The notes: generated by a model not told the origin, from the sequence alone. A stretch of DNA of 64,000 nucleotides from CAIVPM01 sp964615145 (GCA_964615145.1 CAZTOP010000009.1:16348-80347), one strand, 5' to 3'; shown: positions 26,442-36,104, counted from the first letter of the stretch. A program made the numbers and translations.

Positions 26442-29400
26442 TTAAAGTTTAATGTCTAACCCAAAAGCATAGGTTCTTGGTTGTGGATATGCACCTCTGT
26501 CAACTCCTGAATCTAAAATACCACCCGCTATTTCGGGATCATATCCAGAATATTTTGTAAATGTGTAAGCGTTTTTAACTTGTACGTACACTCTTAATTT
26601 GCTAAAGAACTTTTTTGTAACAGATGCAGGAAAAGTATAACCTAATTGCAGGTTTTTAATTTTTACAAACGAGCCATCCTCCACATATCTGTCAGAAACT
26701 CTAATGTTGCTATTAGCATCAGTAAATGAATATCTAGGATTTCGTGCATCATTTGTTGTTCCCTCTCCAGTCCATCTTGCAAGTACTGCTCTGTATTTAT
26801 TTGAGTAGTTTGCATTTCTTTCATAAGCTCGGTAAATATCATTACCAACAGAAGCATATACAAACGCACTAAAATCAAAGTTTTTGTATTCAATGTTCAA
26901 ATTCCATCCCATTGTAAACTTTGGAAAAGGGTCTCCAATTTTGGTTTTATCGTCAGCAGTAATAGCTCCGTCTCCATTTACATCTACAAATCTTATATCT
27001 CCTGCTTGAGCTCCAGTTTGTGTTGGAGCTGCAGCCACTTCTTTAGCATTTTGAAATAAACCATTTGTTTTATAACCATAAAAGTATCCTGGTGTAAATC
27101 CTTTTTCAAATACAGTAACACTTTGTGATTGTCCATTAAAATAATAACCACCGAAAATTTTTGCAGTTCCATCATCGTTAGTTGCAGTTACTTCGTTTTT
27201 AGCAGTAGTAAAAGTTACTGCATTACTTATTTTAAAATTTCTTTTAATAACTGCATTGTATGTTAATGTAAGGTCGATACCAGTACTCTTTGTAGAGCCT
27301 ATATTAGCAGTTGGAATTGGCACTGTACCCAGGTATAAAGATGCTGATGGTGTAAATAATAAGCCATCCACTTTCTTTTGGAAATAATCAGCTGTTAACA
27401 ACAATTTATTTTTTAAAACAGCTATATCAAATCCAATATTAAACTGTAATTGTTTTTCCCAGCGAAGTGCATTATTGGCTGCAGAACCTACTGTTGAACC
27501 AGCATAAAAAACATCGCCAAATGTATATCCATTGCTATTTCCAGTTGGTCCATAGCTAGGTCCTCCTGTTACAATTCCAACATATTGTGGATTTACATTC
27601 TCGTTTCCGATAGAACCATAGCTTGTTCTGATTTTTAGAAAATCGATTGCTTTTGAATTAAAAAAACTTTCTTTTGAAACTATCCAACCTAAAGAACCAG
27701 AGAAGAAATTTCCAAATTTATTTTCAGTACCAAATGCATAAGAGCCATCTCTTCTAGCAGAAAAAGAAGCTAGGTATTTGTCTTTATAGTCATAATTTAT
27801 TCTACTAAAATATGAAAGATTTTTTCTAAAATACTGATAATAATAACCTGTTTGAGCATTAAGGTTTGGATTTACAGGATCTGCACTATTTACACCTGTA
27901 GCACCAGTAAAATCGGCAAAATCCCAAGAGTTAAATGGTACATCTTGTCTTGTGGCTCCAGCTGCATTGCCAGAAACCTTTGCCAAGGAAATACCTAATA
28001 CGGTTTCGAAATGATGATCCTCTTTTAATTTAAAATTATAATTAGCAAATGTTTCCCAGGTAAAATTAAAATTACTTGTTTTTTCGTGAGCTACACTATT
28101 GTGTTTGCCATTAACAGTAGTTCCATCTGCATTCATTGAGTTGTCTACATTATTTATGCCATAGAATACAAGTGGCGTAAAGTTTTTTGCATTACCATCA
28201 TACTTTGTATAGCCAAACCTTGATGTAAGTTTTAAGTTTTTTACTACATCATATTGCAGTTCAATTTTACCATATAATTTACTGCCTACACTTTTGTTAT
28301 AAGTGTTATCGAGCTTGGTTAATGGATTATAAATTTCAGATAAAAGCAATGTACTAAAACCATATTTACCTACTGTATTAGGCACTGAATTATAAACGGG
28401 CACAGTAGGATCAAAATTTAATGCACTGCCAATAACACTGTTAAATGAATTTTCTTGTACGCCTTTTGAATCGAGTATTACACCAGTAGTGTTTAAAATT
28501 AATTTTACTTTATTGGAAATATCGAAATTTAAATTTGCGGTTAATGTACCTCTGTTAAATCTTGATTTATCATTTCCTCCAACAATACCACCCTGGTTTA
28601 AATAACCTCCAGATAAAAAGTAAGACATTTTATCACTACCACCACGAACTGTAATATTGTGCGTTTGCAGAGCTGCTGTTTTAAATACTTGTTTTTGCCA
28701 ATCTGTTCCAACCCCAATTTTAGATAAATCAGAAAAAATGATATTGCCACCAGCAATTGTACTTCCTTCATTCACCATTGCAGCGTATTCTGAAGCATTT
28801 AGCACACCAATTGTATTCATTACCTCTTGTACTCCATAATTACTGCTAACATTAATTTCTGTTTTTTGATTTTTTCTTCCACTTCTTGTAGTTACAACTA
28901 TTACACCATTACCCCCTTTAACACCATAAATTGCTGTAGAAGCTGCATCTTTAAGTACATTTATATTTTCAATATCTAAAGCATTTATTGAGTTTAAATC
29001 GGTTAAAGTTTGTGGAATTCCATCAATAATTACTAAAGGATCTGTACCTGAAAAAGATGGAATACCTCTAATTAAAACTGTAGGTTTTGAACCAGGAGAA
29101 CCGCCTTGTATTACACTAACACCAGATGCTCGGCCTTGTAAAGCTTCTTCTGTTCTCACTGGCCTTAATTTTTCAATATCGGCACTTTTAACAGTAGAAA
29201 TTGCACCTGAAACTTTAGTTACTTTTTGTGTGCCATAACCCACTACAATTACTTCGTCAAGTTTGTTTGAAGATTCTTCAAGTAGTACTTCAATAGTTTC
29301 TGTATTTGAAATTTTAACTTCTTTACTAGTCATTCCAATGTATGAAACAATTAAAGTGCTACCGTTTTTACAAGCAATTTTAAAATCGCCTTTCATATCC

Positions 29401-29570
29401 GTTGCAACCTTGAGCTTTTCGCCTTTAACGGCTACAATAGCACCATTTAATGGTTCTCCAGTTGAACTGTTTTTTACTTTACCACTTATGGTAATGTTTT
29501 GAGCAATGCTATAATTGAGAAGTCCTCCCAAAAAAAACATCAACCCTAATAACTTAATTTTTAATTTCAT
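26442..29570 (-). CDS. susC: SusC/RagA family TonB-linked outer-membrane receptor
   Basis: Imports oligosaccharides across the outer membrane powered by TonB. The 1042-aa protein has a signal peptide (about 1-23), a carboxypeptidase-D-regulatory-like domain (about 26-100), the DEVIVVGYGTQKVTKVSGA TonB-box region (about 105-123), a plug domain with ALQGRASGVSVIQGGSPG and LKDAASTAIYGVKGGNG, and a C-terminal 22-strand barrel ending YAFGLDIKL. It is the first gene of the susCD operon. A candidate operator ATTGCAATCGTTTTAT directly abuts its start codon. Confidence 0.96.
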   Translation of the reverse strand: MKLKIKLLGLMFFLGGLLNYSIAQNITISGKVKNSSTGEPLNGAIVAVKGEKLKVATDMKGDFKIACKNGSTLIVSYIGMTSKEVKISNTETIEVLLEESSNKLDEVIVVGYGTQKVTKVSGAISTVKSADIEKLRPVRTEEALQGRASGVSVIQGGSPGSKPTVLIRGIPSFSGTDPLVIIDGIPQTLTDLNSINALDIENINVLKDAASTAIYGVKGGNGVIVVTTRSGRKNQKTEINVSSNYGVQEVMNTIGVLNASEYAAMVNEGSTIAGGNIIFSDLSKIGVGTDWQKQVFKTAALQTHNITVRGGSDKMSYFLSGGYLNQGGIVGGNDKSRFNRGTLTANLNFDISNKVKLILNTTGVILDSKGVQENSFNSVIGSALNFDPTVPVYNSVPNTVGKYGFSTLLLSEIYNPLTKLDNTYNKSVGSKLYGKIELQYDVVKNLKLTSRFGYTKYDGNAKNFTPLVFYGINNVDNSMNADGTTVNGKHNSVAHEKTSNFNFTWETFANYNFKLKEDHHFETVLGISLAKVSGNAAGATRQDVPFNSWDFADFTGATGVNSADPVNPNLNAQTGYYYQYFRKNLSYFSRINYDYKDKYLASFSARRDGSYAFGTENKFGNFFSGSLGWIVSKESFFNSKAIDFLKIRTSYGSIGNENVNPQYVGIVTGGPSYGPTGNSNGYTFGDVFYAGSTVGSAANNALRWEKQLQFNIGFDIAVLKNKLLLTADYFQKKVDGLLFTPSASLYLGTVPIPTANIGSTKSTGIDLTLTYNAVIKRNFKISNAVTFTTAKNEVTATNDDGTAKIFGGYYFNGQSQSVTVFEKGFTPGYFYGYKTNGLFQNAKEVAAAPTQTGAQAGDIRFVDVNGDGAITADDKTKIGDPFPKFTMGWNLNIEYKNFDFSAFVYASVGNDIYRAYERNANYSNKYRAVLARWTGEGTTNDARNPRYSFTDANSNIRVSDRYVEDGSFVKIKNLQLGYTFPASVTKKFFSKLRVYVQVKNAYTFTKYSGYDPEIAGGILDSGVDRGAYPQPRTYAFGLDIKL

Positions 29571-29586
29571 ATTGCAATCGTTTTAT
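29571..29586. promoter_or_regulatory. Candidate operator before susC (LacI-like)
   Basis: ATTGCAATCGTTTTAT shares the TGCAATCGTT core with sites upstream of the secreted-protein genes and resembles LacI-family operators (TGnAAACGnTTnCA). Location directly at the start codon suggests repression or a leader element. No LacI gene is present in the window. Confidence 0.4.
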
Positions 29587-29650
29587 TAATAATTATTGAT
29601 ACTGTTTCCTAAGATTTTTTTATTTGATATAAGATTTTTTCACAAATTAC

Positions 29651-29676
29651 AGCACTAGCATTTTAGCACTAGTGCC
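29651..29676. promoter_or_regulatory. AGCACTAG direct repeat upstream of susC
   Basis: Two copies of AGCACTAG, 14 bp apart, lie about 80 bp before the susC start; the second is part of the palindrome GCACTAGTGC. TACAGCACTA here also occurs upstream of the neighbouring T9SS gene (31720-31729). It is a possible regulator-binding site. Confidence 0.35.
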
Positions 29677-29694
29677 ATATTTAATATTAAAAAA

Positions 29695-31545
29695 TTAGTC
29701 GATGATTACAGTGCTTGACTTTTTAAATGTTCCATCATTTAAAACCAAAAAATAAACACCTTTTTTAATATCAGTAATATTGATAGAGATATTACTAAAT
29801 GAATTTTGTTTAGATATAGCAATTGATTTTACTATTCTACCCAAATTGTCTGTTAATTCGATGGTTGCGTTTTTGCTGGTAATTGTTTCTAAAGCTACAC
29901 TAATACTATTTTTTGTAGGATTTGGATAAAACGAAAAACCTAAAATTCCTTTTTCAGAAAAATAAACAGACTGAATTGATGAATATGTAAATGTACCATT
30001 GTAATCAATTTGTTTTAAACGATAGTAGTTTGTTCCTTTAGCTGGGTTATTGTCTGTTGCATTATAATTTGCAGTAACAGTTGTTGTACCATTTCCTTTT
30101 ACAAACTGAATTTGTTCCCAAGATTTGGTATCATTACTACGTTCAATACTAAACCCTGCATTATTAGTTTCAGATAATGTTGTCCAATTTATAATACTAG
30201 CATTCTCTTTTTTAGTAACTATAAATTGACTCAATTTAGTATTAAGAACACTGGTTGACCAGAAATAAACATTATCAACATAAACTGTGCTTGCAGAAGA
30301 AACAAACAACATTTGAGCAAGATGTGCTTTTGTTGTTAATCCAGTAAATGCTGTCATCGGAATATCATAACTGACCCAGGTACTAAATGCTGGCGGATTG
30401 CAAGTATATTCAAACTCAACATCATCCCCACCTCCATAAGTTCCATTTGCACCAAAATCAACCAACTTAATTTTAAGTGACGTTGCATTAGGTGTCCAAA
30501 TATCAACGTGATAATATTGAGCATTGGTAACATTAATGGTTGGAGTTGTAAATTCAACACCTGCATATACCAAGTTAGTGTATTTTTTTGTATCATCTCC
30601 AGCTATTTGTACATCTGCTACATCTGCCTGATCCCATACTGCCGACCAAGTATTTACAGGAACATTTGTATATGCATTACTAAAAAGAGAAATGACATTA
30701 GCAGGAAGTTTTGTAGGTGTTGGTGCAGCTGTTGTTGGAGCACTTGCTAAACCAGAGTTTACTGTAAACATTGTAGATTTTGTTCCAACAGTATACCCCC
30801 CTGCAGCAGCTTGTGTTGCTTTGATGGTAGTATTACCAACACCAACAATTGTAATAGTGCTGCCAGTTACAGTTGCAACTGCCGGATTGCTACTTGTATA
30901 AGTAAATGCACCTGTACTATTACTAGTTGGTGCAGTTATTAAAAAAGGTGCATTGCCAACATTTTTACTAGGTATTACAAAATTTGTAATAGTTGGTGTA
31001 GTGGCTGATTTATAAAAATAAATATTGTCTAAATAAACAGTTGGTCCTGGTGTACCACCAAATGGCGTACTAACTAGTTTAATTTGACTTATATTATGTA
31101 AAGCTATATTAGTGTAATTTGATAAATCAATATCAAAACTATTCCATCCTCCAAGAGTTGGAGTTACAGTAAATGCTTGCTCAACAGTTGGTGCTGGGCT
31201 TGTATTAATTAAAGAAACTTCAAAGGCAGTACAATTGGCACTCCAAAAATCAAAGTGAAGTTTGGTCATATTTGAAACATCTAAACCCCTTATTAACTGA
31301 ATGCCTTGATAATTAAAGTTGCTGTACTTTATCATTGTATCAGCACCAACATAAAACTCATTAATAAGTGTTGTTTGCCCCCACCCTGGATAAAAATCTG
31401 TACTGTCAACATTTGTGTAAGCTCCACTATACAGAGAAATGAAATCGGTGGAATTTCTTGCAGGGGGAGTTGCTGCTGGTGAAGATGGTTGTGCATTACA
31501 TAAAAATGCCCAAGAGAAAATCAAAAAAAAGTAAATTTTTTTCAT
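29695..31545 (-). CDS. Secreted T9SS-sorted modular glycan-binding protein
   Basis: A 616-aa secreted protein: signal peptide (1-18, ending CNAQ), a beta-sandwich module with FISLYSGAYTNVDSTDF and PGWGQTT (about 30-180), a BIG2/Ig-like linker domain (about 185-265), and a second sandwich module with VISLFSNAYTNVPVNTW (about 280-430). A fibronectin-like region follows, then a T9SS type A C-terminal sorting domain (about 540-616) with FYPNPTKNSISV and GVYFLVLNDG. The sandwich modules look like CBMs associated with beta-glucanases; no catalytic domain is present. It probably helps capture polymer at the surface. Confidence 0.8.
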   Translation of the reverse strand: MKKIYFFLIFSWAFLCNAQPSSPAATPPARNSTDFISLYSGAYTNVDSTDFYPGWGQTTLINEFYVGADTMIKYSNFNYQGIQLIRGLDVSNMTKLHFDFWSANCTAFEVSLINTSPAPTVEQAFTVTPTLGGWNSFDIDLSNYTNIALHNISQIKLVSTPFGGTPGPTVYLDNIYFYKSATTPTITNFVIPSKNVGNAPFLITAPTSNSTGAFTYTSSNPAVATVTGSTITIVGVGNTTIKATQAAAGGYTVGTKSTMFTVNSGLASAPTTAAPTPTKLPANVISLFSNAYTNVPVNTWSAVWDQADVADVQIAGDDTKKYTNLVYAGVEFTTPTINVTNAQYYHVDIWTPNATSLKIKLVDFGANGTYGGGDDVEFEYTCNPPAFSTWVSYDIPMTAFTGLTTKAHLAQMLFVSSASTVYVDNVYFWSTSVLNTKLSQFIVTKKENASIINWTTLSETNNAGFSIERSNDTKSWEQIQFVKGNGTTTVTANYNATDNNPAKGTNYYRLKQIDYNGTFTYSSIQSVYFSEKGILGFSFYPNPTKNSISVALETITSKNATIELTDNLGRIVKSIAISKQNSFSNISINITDIKKGVYFLVLNDGTFKKSSTVIID

Positions 31546-31580
31546 ATAGCTTTTGTTTAAAATTGAAAAAGATTAAAAAT

Positions 31581-31594
31581 TACAATCGTTTGCA
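31581..31594. promoter_or_regulatory. Candidate LacI-like operator
   Basis: TACAATCGTTTGCA, reverse complement TGCAAACGATTGTA, is an imperfect palindrome close to the LacI-family pattern TGnAAACGnTTnCA. It lies about 36 bp before the start of the 616-aa T9SS protein. Confidence 0.45.
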
Positions 31595-31717
31595 TTAGAG
31601 TTTTCACCGTAAATGCTTTGCAAAAATATCACTAAACAATGTGGATCTACGGAAAAAACACACATCATTACTACATCAAAAAATAAATAAATTACTGATA
31701 TATAGCACATTTACAAT

Positions 31718-31733
31718 ACTACAGCACTACATC
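31718..31733. promoter_or_regulatory. ACTACAGC-ACTACATC motif pair
   Basis: ACTACAGC (31718-31725) is followed at once by ACTACATC (31726-31733), with a further copy at 31670-31677. The same octamer is repeated upstream of the 1339-aa protein and its divergent regulator, so it is a candidate binding site for that regulator. Confidence 0.35.
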
Positions 31734-31767
31734 AATGTAAAACATTTTCTTTTTTTTGTTTTTTGCC

Positions 31768-31809
31768 AAAAAAGTAAAGCCCTTGAGTTATTTAACCCAA
31801 GGACTTTAC
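31768..31809 (-). terminator. Intrinsic terminator after the 1339-aa T9SS protein gene
   Basis: GTAAAG/CTTTAC and CCTTG/CAAGG arms form a stem around AGTTATTTAAC, with a T tract on the minus-strand 3' side. It lies 40 bp past the stop of the large T9SS gene. Confidence 0.8.
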
Positions 31810-31848
31810 GTATTATTAACACAACAAAAGAAAACCGAGTTTTATTGA

Positions 31849-34800
31849 TTATTCAATAATTAGTTTTTGAATTTGTTTAGAATCATCAGAAATAATATTT
31901 ATTAAATAGAACCCTTTGTTAAGCATACTAATATCAATAGTATTATTTCCTAAACTTATTGATTGTGATTTAACTTGTTTGCCAAGTAAGTCTGTTATTA
32001 CAATCTTTCCTTTTCCAATTAAAACATCCGCTTTAACGTTAATAAAACTTTTTGCAGGATTAGGATAAATTGAATAATTATTTGTAGTTAATGCTTCTTG
32101 TGCATCGATATTCATACCTCTAAAAGCACAAGTAACCACATTGCTTGCAATAGTTCTACTATTACTACATCCATTGCCATTTGTGTAAGTGTATGTTAAT
32201 GAAGCCGCTCCAGGAGTGTTGCCTGTACTCACAACTCCAGCAGGAGTGGTAACCGAAATTACACCAGTTTTACTCCATACACCACCACTTGGAGATCCAA
32301 CTACTGTAAATGTTCTATTTGTACAATAACTACCTGCTGCCCCGCTTTGAGGGTTTACTGTACCAGGTGCATATGAAATACTTGGTATTCCGGGAATAGT
32401 ATTTACAGTAATAGACTTGCTAACATAAGCACTACAGCCACTTGCATTTGTAACTGTATATCTAATATCACCAGTTCCAGCATTTACACCTGAATACATT
32501 CCACTTACATTAATTGTTCCTCTGTTATTGTAGCTACTCCATACCCCACCACTTGTAGTATTGGATAATTGAATAGATGAACCAACACACACACTTGAAG
32601 CACCTGTTATTGCAGCAGGGCTGTTCATAACGGCAACAGTTACAGTACTAGAAGCAGTTGATGTACAACCATTAGCACCAGTCTTAGTATAAGTTAGTGT
32701 AGCTGTTCCATTTGCAATTGAAGTTACAATTCCACTAGTTACACCTGGAGTTGTAACTGTTGCAATATTTACATCACTACTAGACCAAACCCCACCACCA
32801 GACGTATTGCTGTTATAGATATTTTTTGTAACTCCTAAATCACAAAAAACCAAATTTGAAGATGTTCCAATTGAAGGACCACTCAACAAGTTCATTGTAA
32901 TAGAGTTGCTCATACCGTCTGTAGCACAGCCATCTGTTCTTGTTATTACACAAGTTACAACTTTACCATTGGTTAATGTATTTGTAGTATAAGTATCATT
33001 TGAACCATTTTGAACACTCATTCCATTTACCTTAAAGTTATAGTTTGGAGAAGTTCCACCATTTGTTGGCGTTGCAGTTATTGTAATATTTGTGTTTTCG
33101 CAAACATTATTTGCACTTGAAGCAATTGAAACACTTGGAGCAGTTACGTGATTAATACAAGTATTTGCCCAGAAATAAAGGTTATCCATATAAACTTTAC
33201 TAGAACCAAATGGAGTTCCAACTAATTTAATTTGGTTAACATGATTTACAATATTTGTTGGATAATTTGATAAAGCAATATCAAAACTATTCCAGCCACC
33301 CAAAGTTGGGTTTAAAGTATAAGGTACTTCTGCTCCAGTAGCAGTATTGATTAAAAATACTTGAAAAGCAGTGCAAGTTGAAGTCCAAATATCAACATGT
33401 AGATAAGTCGCTTCAGACGCATTTATAGTTCCTGCAAATTGAATACCTTGATAATTTAAATTGGTATATTTTTTTGTAGTATTTCCTTCAATAGATGTGT
33501 CAGCTACTTGCGTAGATTGTCCCCAATTAGGGAAGAAATCAGTTCCAGTTACGTTTGTATATGCATTACTAAATAAAGAAATCACATTTGCAGCAGGTTT
33601 TGTTGGTGTTGCTGCAGCAGTAATTGGGGCACTTGGCAATGGAGGATAAGTTACCACTAAATCAGCAGTAGTGCTAGCACTTCCATAATTTCCACTTGCA
33701 GCTTGTGTTGCAGTAATGGTAGATGTACCTGCACCAACAATAGTAACCATACTACCATTAATTGTTGCAACATTTGTATTACTACTTGAATAACTGAATG
33801 TTCCGGGACTATTACTTGTAGGAGCAGTTAGTGCAAATACAGCATCTCCAACTTGTTTTGCTGGAACAGTAAATGTTCCTAAAGTAACTGGTGTTGCTTT
33901 CCAGAAATAAATATTATCTAAATAAACAGCACTAGAGCCAAATGGTGTTCCTACTAATTTAAATTGAATAATTGCAGATTTGTTAATAGTTGTATAAGCC
34001 GATAAAGAAATATCAAAGCTATTCCAACCAGATAAAGTTGGGTTTAATCTTACGCTTTGTTCAACACCACCGGCATTTATTAAAAACACATCAAAAGCAG
34101 TACAGTTTGGTGTCCATAAGTCTAAATGCAATTCTGTCATTTGTGAAGCATCAACCGGAGAAGCAAATTGCACCCCTTGATAATTTAAATTACTGTATTT
34201 CTTGGTAGTGTTTCCACCAATTGAAATATCAGAAACTACTGTAGACTGGCCCCAGTTTGGATACCAATCTGTGCCACTTATATTAGTATAAACACCACTA
34301 AATAGAGATAAAACATCAGTTGAAGCTCTAGTTGGATCAGGAGCAGCTGTTGGTGGAGGAGGATAACTTACAACAAAAACAGCACTTGTACTACCTGCAT
34401 TATAAGTGCCATCTGCAGCCTGGTTAGCAGTAATTGTAGTAGAACCTACACCAACAATAGTTACTGTATTTCCACTAATTGTTGCAACATTTGTATTACT
34501 ACTTGTGTACGTAAATGCACCTGTGCTATTGCTTGTCGGGTCTGTTAAATTAAATGCAGCATCACCCAAATTTTTTGCAGGAACACTAAAACCTGTAATT
34601 GTTGGAGATGAAGCAGATTTCCAGAAATAAATATTGTCTAAATAAATGGTAGAGCCATTGTTGCCAACCAGTTTGAATTGACGAACTTTTGTTAAATCAA
34701 CCCCGTTATAAGAAGTTAAAGGAATGTCAAAACTATTCCAACCAGAAAGTGAAGGATTAACTGTTACTTTTTTCTCGAATTGCGGAGCTGTATTAATTAA

Positions 34801-35868
34801 ATAGAAATCAAAAGTTGAACAGTTTGGAGTCCAAATGTCAAAATGCAAAGTTTCCATTGAAGCAACATTTAAATCACTTGCAAATTCAATACCCTCATAG
34901 TTAAGGTTATCATATCTTTTGATGGTATTGCCAGAAACTGTCATATCCAAATGTGTAGTTGATTGACCCCAATTTGGATAAAAATTAGTACCAGCAACAT
35001 TTGTATAAGCATCGCTAAATACTGAAATGACATTTGAAGAAAGTTGTGTTGGCGTTGAAGGGTTAGTTGAAGGAGGTGCAAAAGTAACTAATAGTGTTGC
35101 AGTTGTTGAACCAGGTCCGTAACTTCCATCAGCTGCCTGATTTGCTGTTATTATTGTACTACCTGCTCCAATAATGGTTATTGTATTACCACTAATAGTC
35201 GCTACACCTGTATTGCTACTAGAATACGTAAACGCACCAGAACTATTGCTTGTGGGTGCTGTAATTGTAAATGGGGCGTCTGTTGTGTATTTGATTGGGA
35301 ACGAAAAACCCGAAATTGTCGGTGTATTCGCAGATTTCCAAAAATAAATATTATCTAAATAATAGGTTTTTGTAGAGCTATGGTATTGCATTGGTTCATC
35401 TACAAACTTAAATTGACCGATATTGCTAACAATACCAGCTGCATAACTACTTAGTGGAATATCATAACTAACCCAGCCCGATTGTGTTGGGGTTAATCTA
35501 TATTTTTGCTCCTGACCAGTAGTAGTATTTACTAAATAAAAGTCAAAAGTTGCACCATTGTCGGTATAAATATCAACGTGTAAATTTTCCATTGAGGAAG
35601 CATTGATGGGACTAGCGAATTGAGTGCCTTGATAGTCTAAATTTTGATATTTTTTAATGGTATCTCCAGAAATAATGTAATCGGATACAATTGTTCCTTG
35701 TCCCCAATTTGGATTAAAGTCTGTTCCTGACAAACTGGAGTAAGACTGACTAAAAACTGAAATTACATCGCTTGCAGACTGAGTTGGAGTTGGAGCTGAT
35801 GTTGGTGGTTGTGCATTTGCCCCAAAAATTAGCAAGGCAAAAATGGCAAGTAAAAAATTTTTTTTCAT
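31849..35868 (-). CDS. Large secreted T9SS protein with four tandem glycan-binding-like modules
   Basis: A protein of about 1339 aa starting at ATG 35868 (MKKNFLLAIFALL, signal ending GANAQ); an open frame upstream is unlikely to be translated. Four sandwich modules recur, each beginning VISVFS/VISLFS..YTN.. and NWGQST and each containing a YLDNIYFWK-like end. Three are followed by BIG2-like domains with TSNS.GAFTYTSSNT..ATI. Repeats are about 230 residues. Then come PKD/Ig-like domains rich in Ser/Thr and Cys, and a T9SS type A sorting domain (about 1265-1339) with YSIYPNPAKSFINV. No catalytic residues are recognised. It is probably a surface adhesin or glucan-capture protein of the locus. 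Confidence 0.8.
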   Translation of the reverse strand: MKKNFLLAIFALLIFGANAQPPTSAPTPTQSASDVISVFSQSYSSLSGTDFNPNWGQGTIVSDYIISGDTIKKYQNLDYQGTQFASPINASSMENLHVDIYTDNGATFDFYLVNTTTGQEQKYRLTPTQSGWVSYDIPLSSYAAGIVSNIGQFKFVDEPMQYHSSTKTYYLDNIYFWKSANTPTISGFSFPIKYTTDAPFTITAPTSNSSGAFTYSSSNTGVATISGNTITIIGAGSTIITANQAADGSYGPGSTTATLLVTFAPPSTNPSTPTQLSSNVISVFSDAYTNVAGTNFYPNWGQSTTHLDMTVSGNTIKRYDNLNYEGIEFASDLNVASMETLHFDIWTPNCSTFDFYLINTAPQFEKKVTVNPSLSGWNSFDIPLTSYNGVDLTKVRQFKLVGNNGSTIYLDNIYFWKSASSPTITGFSVPAKNLGDAAFNLTDPTSNSTGAFTYTSSNTNVATISGNTVTIVGVGSTTITANQAADGTYNAGSTSAVFVVSYPPPPTAAPDPTRASTDVLSLFSGVYTNISGTDWYPNWGQSTVVSDISIGGNTTKKYSNLNYQGVQFASPVDASQMTELHLDLWTPNCTAFDVFLINAGGVEQSVRLNPTLSGWNSFDISLSAYTTINKSAIIQFKLVGTPFGSSAVYLDNIYFWKATPVTLGTFTVPAKQVGDAVFALTAPTSNSPGTFSYSSSNTNVATINGSMVTIVGAGTSTITATQAASGNYGSASTTADLVVTYPPLPSAPITAAATPTKPAANVISLFSNAYTNVTGTDFFPNWGQSTQVADTSIEGNTTKKYTNLNYQGIQFAGTINASEATYLHVDIWTSTCTAFQVFLINTATGAEVPYTLNPTLGGWNSFDIALSNYPTNIVNHVNQIKLVGTPFGSSKVYMDNLYFWANTCINHVTAPSVSIASSANNVCENTNITITATPTNGGTSPNYNFKVNGMSVQNGSNDTYTTNTLTNGKVVTCVITRTDGCATDGMSNSITMNLLSGPSIGTSSNLVFCDLGVTKNIYNSNTSGGGVWSSSDVNIATVTTPGVTSGIVTSIANGTATLTYTKTGANGCTSTASSTVTVAVMNSPAAITGASSVCVGSSIQLSNTTSGGVWSSYNNRGTINVSGMYSGVNAGTGDIRYTVTNASGCSAYVSKSITVNTIPGIPSISYAPGTVNPQSGAAGSYCTNRTFTVVGSPSGGVWSKTGVISVTTPAGVVSTGNTPGAASLTYTYTNGNGCSNSRTIASNVVTCAFRGMNIDAQEALTTNNYSIYPNPAKSFINVKADVLIGKGKIVITDLLGKQVKSQSISLGNNTIDISMLNKGFYLINIISDDSKQIQKLIIE

Positions 35869-35926
35869 TTCTTGTTTTTTTAAATGATTTAAATTAAAAA
35901 ATACTGCATACAAAGATTTGAACACA

Positions 35927-35965
35927 GTGCAATCGTTATTTATAGGCTTTGGAATCGATTGCAAA
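35927..35965. promoter_or_regulatory. Two adjacent AATCG palindromic sites upstream of the large T9SS gene
   Basis: GTGCAATCGTTATT (35927-35940) and TTTGGAATCGATTGCAAA (35948-35965) share the AATCG core; the second is a 16-of-18 palindrome of LacI-operator type. They lie about 60-100 bp before the start at 35868 in the region shared with the divergent regulator. Confidence 0.45.
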
Positions 35966-36010
35966 ATTCTCAATAATTACAACAATTTGTTAACATCTTA
36001 GCACATCAAT

Positions 36011-36072
36011 ACTACATCTAAAAATTTATAATATTGATTTACAATATATTTACACTACATCAACACTACATC
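36011..36072. promoter_or_regulatory. ACTACATC repeats between the T9SS gene and the regulator
   Basis: ACTACATC occurs at 36011, 36054 and 36065. The last two form an 11-bp tandem (ACACTACATCA twice), one helical turn apart, 33-50 bp before the regulator ATG at 36105. This arrangement is typical of a direct-repeat site for a dimeric regulator and may serve autoregulation and the secreted-protein genes. Confidence 0.4.
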
Positions 36073-36104
36073 AATTATTTTCTTTATTTTTACTTCACTA
36101 AACG

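Larger units (their letters stand above)
31546..31848. other. Intergenic region with terminator and motif repeats
   Basis: This gap of about 300 bp holds three things: a terminator for the upstream 1339-aa protein gene (31768-31809), a LacI-like palindrome (31581-31594), and ACTACATC-type motifs (31670-31677, 31718-31733). A 72-codon plus-strand frame across it has no protein-like features. Confidence 0.6.

Noticed and set aside
31641..31859. 72-codon plus-strand ORF
   Set aside because: It runs across a terminator and candidate operator motifs, overlaps the end of the large T9SS gene, and its composition is not protein-like.
35869..35973. N-terminal extension of the 1339-aa T9SS protein
   Set aside because: The frame is open, but the signal peptide begins at ATG 35868, and the extension covers the palindromic operator region.
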